18,458 nucleotides of DNA from positions 1 through 18,458 of the forward strand of contig JAJDTN010000286.1 in assembly GCA_022827165.1 (NCBI GenBank). The letters are read 5' to 3'. Within the stretch, counting starts at the first letter, position 1; each line of letters opens with the position of its first letter. Position numbers and translations under genes: made by a program. Shown one piece after another: positions 14,662 to 18,458 of the stretch. The notes under the pieces are model-generated. The model had not been told where the DNA came from, made no database searches, and was given only the letters and a program-made list of their open reading frames with translations. The stretch is from Candidatus Latescibacterota bacterium. Its GTDB lineage: Bacteria > Latescibacterota > UBA2968 > UBA8231.

Positions 14662-15645
14662 GTGACCACGCCCCTTCACCGCCTCCGATGGCAGCGGCCG
14701 GACCAGCCCGCCCTCTCCGCCATGACCACGGATCAGGCCTGGTGCCGGGTGCAGCTCTACTACCCGACGGTGGTCTTCGCGAAAGGCCGCTACCGCATGT
14801 GGTACCTCGGCAACAGCACCGCCACGCGCACCGCCGACATGTGCCTGGGCTACGCCGAGTCCGCCGACGGACTGAGCTGGACGCCCCACGAGGCGAACCC
14901 GATCCTGACGGCGGCGGACATGCCCTTCGGCACCTCCTGGGGATCGCCACACGTGATCTTCGACGAGGAGGAGGACCTCTTCCGCATGTGGTTCGTCAGC
15001 CTCGCCGGGCGCCGCAGCGACGAGGGCCGCCTGGTCGACATCGATCAGAAGCTCGGCTACGCCTCCAGCCCCGACGGCCTGCGCTGGGACGTCCATCCCG
15101 AGCCGGTCCACCCCGAGGGCCACGGCCCCTTCGTGATGAAGGACGGCCCCGCCGCCTGGCGCATGTGGATGAACTCGTCCCCCGACCCGGACGGCGACTT
15201 CCAGGACCGGGTGAGCCACATCTACCGCTTCGAGTCGGCCGACGGCCTGAGCTGGCGCCGCGACCCCCAGCCGATGCTGTCGGCCACCGGGACCCGCCAC
15301 AGCGTCATCTATCCGTGGGTCATGCGCGACGGAAAGGGGTACACCATGTGGTACGCCTGCCACGTGGGGGAGAGCCTCTTCGAGATCTTCTGCTCGACCT
15401 CGGAGGACGGCCTGAACTGGAGCCACCACTTGGAGAAGCCGGTCCTGCCCGCCACCCGCGATCCCGACACCTTCGACGGCCGCTACACCTCCACGCCCTG
15501 CGTCCTCGACGACGGCGGCCGCTACCTCATGTACTACTGCACCCGCGACCACGGGAACCTCTACGGCGCCGGCGACGGCAGGATCCTGTCCGACCGCGCC
15601 GGCATCTACCGCCACATCGGCGTGGCCCACTGCCCGAAGGAGTGA
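14662..15645 (+). CDS. Five-bladed beta-propeller glycosidase-like protein (GH43/GH32/GH130-like)
   Basis: This 327-aa protein is built from five repeats, each with an MWY-type strand followed by a GYA-S-DGL-W strand: residues 46-73, 109-142, 168-198, 229-253 and 289-324. That matches the five-bladed propeller of glycoside hydrolase clans F and J and of mannoside phosphorylases. I could not pick out the catalytic acids with confidence, so hydrolase, phosphorylase or a non-catalytic binding role all remain possible. No signal peptide is seen. The start is GTG at 14662 behind AAAGGAAG. The frame stays open upstream through the MFS 3' end, but nothing there fits the fold. It sits between the transporter and a beta-rich protein, which suggests carbohydrate use. 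Confidence 0.8.
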   Translation: MTTPLHRLRWQRPDQPALSAMTTDQAWCRVQLYYPTVVFAKGRYRMWYLGNSTATRTADMCLGYAESADGLSWTPHEANPILTAADMPFGTSWGSPHVIFDEEEDLFRMWFVSLAGRRSDEGRLVDIDQKLGYASSPDGLRWDVHPEPVHPEGHGPFVMKDGPAAWRMWMNSSPDPDGDFQDRVSHIYRFESADGLSWRRDPQPMLSATGTRHSVIYPWVMRDGKGYTMWYACHVGESLFEIFCSTSEDGLNWSHHLEKPVLPATRDPDTFDGRYTSTPCVLDDGGRYLMYYCTRDHGNLYGAGDGRILSDRAGIYRHIGVAHCPKE

Positions 15646-15649
15646 CCAG

Positions 15650-16342
15650 ATGACGACGTACACCGAGACCTTCGACGACGGCCCCGCCGGCTGGTGCGGC
15701 TGCGAGGACAACGTCCGCGGCCCCCGCAGGCTGGAGTGGGCCCCCGGCACCCTGACCTCGCGCAGCCCCTGGTGGGTCGACTACAACCACGCGCCTCCCG
15801 GGGCGGGGTACCTCAACATCCTCTACGGCTCCAACACCCGCGGCGCCCTCGACGAGCGCACCCTCGACGCCGGCGGGCGCAGCAGCCTCATCGACGGCGG
15901 CTTCCCCACCGACTACCGCGGCGCCCGCGTGACCCTGCGCCTGCGCGGCGAGCTGGAGACGCGGGGCTCGCAGCTGGTCTTTCTGGGGCAGGGCCGCTGC
16001 GACGGCTTGACCTCGGGGTGGGTGTGCACGGGCCGGCCCTTCCCGGTCACCGAAGACTGGAGCGAGCCCACCGTGACCCTCGACCCGGACCCGGCTCTGT
16101 GGCAGTGCCTCGGCACCCGCCACGGCCGCGGCGAGACCTACGGCGAGCGCCCCCTGGAGCGCATCCTCGGCGACGTGAACCTCAACATCCTGCTGATCCT
16201 GTTCCCTCTCACCGTCGATCCCATGGGACCGGTGGACGGGGACCCGCACCGGCTGCGGGCGGGGCGCGACTACCCGATCTGGCGGTCGCGACTGCCCGAG
16301 GGCTACGTCGTCCTCGACACCCTGGAGATCGAGTTCGCCTGA
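15650..16342 (+). CDS. Unrecognised beta-rich protein, possible carbohydrate-binding jelly-roll
   Basis: I do not recognise this 230-aa protein as a named family. It begins TETFDDGPAGWCGC, like the first strand of galactose-binding or laminin-G-like beta sandwiches (ETFD...GW). Alternating hydrophobic strands follow, for example ARVTLRLRGELET, SQLVFLGQG and YVVLDTLEIEF at the C-terminus, as in jelly-roll carbohydrate-binding modules. It is rich in Trp, Tyr and Gly, with four cysteines, and has no signal peptide. Its ATG is 4 nt after the propeller stop and uses the AAGGAG inside that gene's end as SD, so the two are co-translated. It may be a detached binding module for the glycosidase or an unusual lyase. 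Confidence 0.7.
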   Translation: MTTYTETFDDGPAGWCGCEDNVRGPRRLEWAPGTLTSRSPWWVDYNHAPPGAGYLNILYGSNTRGALDERTLDAGGRSSLIDGGFPTDYRGARVTLRLRGELETRGSQLVFLGQGRCDGLTSGWVCTGRPFPVTEDWSEPTVTLDPDPALWQCLGTRHGRGETYGERPLERILGDVNLNILLILFPLTVDPMGPVDGDPHRLRAGRDYPIWRSRLPEGYVVLDTLEIEFA

Positions 16343-16351
16343 GAAGGGCGG

Positions 16352-17158
16352 CTAGCCGGCGAACTGGTGGGGCACCACCAGGTAGTTCACCAGGCCCACG
16401 GTGAAACCGGTGATCACCAGCCACTTGAGGCGGCTGCCGTGGCGGCCCCTCATGCCGCGCAGGTAGAGGTAGGCGGCGAAGAACCCCCAGGTAGGCAGGG
16501 CCAGGAGGATCTTGGGGTCCAGGGCGCGTAGCGACTCGCCCGGGGCGCCGAACATCCACGCCGCCCCCATGGCCAGCCCCATGGAGAACAGGAAGAAGCC
16601 CCAGGCGGCGGCGTGGAAGGCGGCCTGCGCCGACGTGTCGAGGGCGGGGAGGAAGCGGTTCAGGCGGCCGCGCTTGAGGGCCCGGCTCTGCAGCAGGTAG
16701 GCGGCGGCGGCGCAGAAGGAGAGGGCGAAGCCGACCTGGCCGAGGAGGGTGGTGAGGACGTGGGTGCCGAGCCACGGGTAGCGCAGCAGGATGGAGGCCG
16801 ACTCCTCGAAGCGGACCGGCATGAGCAGCGGGTAGAGGGTGCCGAGAAAGGCGAGGGGCGCCAGGACGAGGTTGAAGTGGCGCAGGGGGGTGAAGCGCTC
16901 GAGGAGCAGGCCGGCGGTGACGAAGGCGATGACCACGAGAGAGGTGAGGAAGGTCATGTTGGCCAGCCAGGGCGGCGGCGCGAAGAGGACATGGAGCAGC
17001 AGGCCGAGAGCGTGCAGGGCGACGGCGGTCAGCAGGCCCCTCCGGCCCCAGCGCTCCCAGGCGGGATGGCCCAGCCACAGGTGGCCCTGGAAGGCGAGGG
17101 AGGCCGCCAGGTAGAGGGCCAGCGCGATCCCCAGGAATGCGAGGCAGGCGGTGGTCAC
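16352..17158 (-). CDS. hemX: HemX/CcsA-like cytochrome c assembly membrane protein
   Basis: This 268-aa protein has about eight membrane helices and belongs to the CcsA/HemX family, often encoded beside hemA. Visible landmarks are LRHFNLVLAPLAFLGTLYPLL (residues 92-112, split), the loop histidine in WLGTHVLTTLLGQ (His133), WGFFLFSMGLAMGAAW and LDPKILLALPTWGFFAAYLYLRG. In true haem-handling CcsA proteins that last stretch is a tryptophan-rich WWD signature followed by WSWDPKE. Here the tryptophans and the Glu are lost (ALDPKI), as in HemX-type proteins thought to modulate glutamyl-tRNA reductase levels. The start is GTG overlapping the hemA stop (GTGA), so the pair is coupled. It ends 9 nt from the convergent upstream gene. 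Confidence 0.82.
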   Translation of the reverse strand: MTTACLAFLGIALALYLAASLAFQGHLWLGHPAWERWGRRGLLTAVALHALGLLLHVLFAPPPWLANMTFLTSLVVIAFVTAGLLLERFTPLRHFNLVLAPLAFLGTLYPLLMPVRFEESASILLRYPWLGTHVLTTLLGQVGFALSFCAAAAYLLQSRALKRGRLNRFLPALDTSAQAAFHAAAWGFFLFSMGLAMGAAWMFGAPGESLRALDPKILLALPTWGFFAAYLYLRGMRGRHGSRLKWLVITGFTVGLVNYLVVPHQFAG

Positions 17159-18420
17159 GGGGTCTCGTCGAGGTCGAAGAGGCGCCGCACCGTCTCCAGG
17201 TGCAGGTGGCCGTCGGGCCCTGCCGAGAGCTCGCGGATCTGCACCAGCGGCTGGTGCAGCAGCTTGTTGGTGTAGTCCCGCAGGATGCGCTCCACGAGGG
17301 CGCGGTCCTCCTCGGACAGGTGGCCGAGCCGCGCCGCCCAGCGCTGGAGCTCCGTCGATCGCAGCTCCGAGCTGTGCTGCCGGAGGGCGCGGATCACGTC
17401 CCCCGAGCCGAGGGAGTTCAACCACTGCAGGAAGCCGCCCAGCTCCTCGTCGACGATCGCCTCGACGCGGCGGATCTCGCCCTCGCGCTCCCGCCGGTTG
17501 GAGGCGACGACGCTCTCGAGGTCGTCGATGTCGAAGAGGAAGACGTTGTCGAGGCCGCGCACCTCGGGATCGACGTCGCGGGGCACGGCGATGTCGATGA
17601 GGAACAGCGGCCGCCCGCGCCGCCCGGCCATGGCCGCGGCCACGGTGCCGGCGTCGATCACGAAGCCGGGGGCGGTGGTGCCGGCGATGACGATGTCGGC
17701 CTCGAGGAGGCGCTCGCCCACGGCCTCGAGGGAGACGGCCTCGCCCTGGAAGCGGCGGGCCAGCTCCTCGGCGTTGGCGGCGGTGCGGTTGGCGACCACG
17801 AAGCGGGTCAGCCCGGTGTCCAGCAGGTAGCGGGCGGTGAGCTCGATCATCTCCCCGGCGCCGATCAGCAGGGCGCCGTGGGACGACAGGTCGTCGAAGA
17901 TCTGTCCCGCCAGCTCCACCGCGGCGGTGCTCACCGACAGGTGGCCGCGGCCGATGTCGGTCTCGGCGCGGGCCCGCTTGCCGACGCGCAGGGCCCGCTG
18001 GAAGACCTCGTTGATCACCAGCCGCGCCGAGCCCGCGGCCTGGGACGCCTGCAGGGACTCGCGGACCTGGCCGAGGATCTGCGACTCGCCGATGACCAGG
18101 GAGTCGATGCCGGAGGCCACCCGGAAGAGGTGGGCGGCGGCGTCGCCGTCGAGGTACTCGTAGGTGCAGGAGGAGAGGCCGGCCACGTCGACGCGGCGCT
18201 CCTCGGCCAGGAAGCGGCGCACCTCCTCGAAGCCGGAGCCGTTGCCGGCGGCGTAGATCTCGGAGCGGTTGCAGGTGGACAGGATCGCCGCCTCGGCCAG
18301 GCCGTAACCGTCGCGCAGGCGGCGCAGGGAGTCGGGCCGGTCGCCCTCGGCGAAGGCGAGGCGTTCCCGCACCTCGACGGGGGCGGTGGTGTGGTTGAGT
18401 CCGAAGGTGAGGAGGCGCAC
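17155..18420 (-). CDS. hemA: Glutamyl-tRNA reductase
   Basis: This is the first committed enzyme of the C5 tetrapyrrole pathway, reducing glutamyl-tRNA to glutamate-1-semialdehyde with NADPH. It is 421 aa from the chosen start. The N-terminal catalytic domain has FGLNHTTAPVEVRE (residues 6-19), the nucleophile Cys50 in STCNRSEIY, and VASGIDSLVIGESQILGQV (101-119). The NADPH domain has LLIGAGEMIEL (185-195) and VANRT (208-212). The C-terminal dimerisation helix runs from about 290. I chose GTG at 18420 because it gives MRLLTFGLNH, as in homologues. A GTG at 18453 would add 11 residues, and the gene may even begin beyond the window edge. hemX follows directly; hemC does not. Confidence 0.93.
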   Translation of the reverse strand: MRLLTFGLNHTTAPVEVRERLAFAEGDRPDSLRRLRDGYGLAEAAILSTCNRSEIYAAGNGSGFEEVRRFLAEERRVDVAGLSSCTYEYLDGDAAAHLFRVASGIDSLVIGESQILGQVRESLQASQAAGSARLVINEVFQRALRVGKRARAETDIGRGHLSVSTAAVELAGQIFDDLSSHGALLIGAGEMIELTARYLLDTGLTRFVVANRTAANAEELARRFQGEAVSLEAVGERLLEADIVIAGTTAPGFVIDAGTVAAAMAGRRGRPLFLIDIAVPRDVDPEVRGLDNVFLFDIDDLESVVASNRREREGEIRRVEAIVDEELGGFLQWLNSLGSGDVIRALRQHSSELRSTELQRWAARLGHLSEEDRALVERILRDYTNKLLHQPLVQIRELSAGPDGHLHLETVRRLFDLDETP

Positions 18421-18458
18421 GGCGTCAGCAGCCAGGGCGGCCGGCGTCAGCACCGGCC

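Noticed and set aside
16349..16358. Palindrome CGGCTAGCCG between convergent stops as a bidirectional terminator
   Set aside because: It is only 10 bp, has no loop and no T-rich flank, and includes the hemX stop codon itself.
1..18458. tRNA, rRNA, CRISPR array or insertion sequence
   Set aside because: I saw no cloverleaf-like segment, no regularly spaced repeats and no transposase motif. The only repeats noticed are the 22-nt and 41-bp pairs.

Overview
This is an 18.5 kb window of GC-rich bacterial DNA carrying 19 protein genes, no recognisable RNA gene, no CRISPR array and no transposase. Gene packing is tight, with ATGA, GTGA, TTGA and TGATG stop/start overlaps and Shine-Dalgarno (SD) sites of the AAGGAG type. 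The gene mix is a PhyH-type dioxygenase, an enolase-superfamily dehydratase, a ceramidase-like hydrolase, amidohydrolases, a five-bladed propeller glycosidase and a hemA-hemX pair. It fits a heterotrophic, uncultured high-GC Gram-negative lineage (Latescibacterota-like or a related environmental phylum). That placement is only a guess from gene content; nothing here is a phylogenetic marker I could place.

Region 1 (3-6564, + strand) reads as one degradative operon. It holds the 3' part of a sugar-type ABC permease, a threonine aldolase, a histidine phosphatase, an L-rhamnonate dehydratase-like enzyme, a neutral-ceramidase-like protein, a betaine-homocysteine methyltransferase-like protein and a PhyH oxygenase. 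Import, oxygenation, C-N cleavage, demethylation, dehydration and aldol cleavage of one imported compound would fit, but the substrate cannot be read from sequence.

Region 2 (6585-12048) is a patchwork accessory region. A vapBC toxin-antitoxin pair sits between two 22-nt direct repeats, the second of which is also the 3' end of a flavin (PPOX) gene. That gene is divergent from an intact amidohydrolase gene. Next come a convergent DNA methyltransferase and PD-(D/E)xK nuclease pair (type II restriction-modification, visibly less GC-rich) and an AAA/DUF4143 ATPase gene bracketed by two 41-bp direct repeats. One of these repeats lies in a 13-bp perfect inverted repeat that contains the ATPase start codon. 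Likely regulatory DNA includes a methyltransferase promoter whose 17-bp spacer holds a 14-bp palindrome, and an apparently leaderless ATPase promoter.

Region 3 (12079-13220, - strand) encodes methionine sulfoxide reductase B coupled to an amidohydrolase-fold protein that lacks several usual metal ligands. Region 4 (13347-16342, + strand) is an MFS transporter, a propeller glycosidase and an unrecognised beta-rich protein, probably for uptake and use of a glycan or glycoside. Region 5 (16352 to the right edge, - strand) is hemA-hemX: the first step of C5 tetrapyrrole synthesis and its usual membrane partner, with hemC not following.
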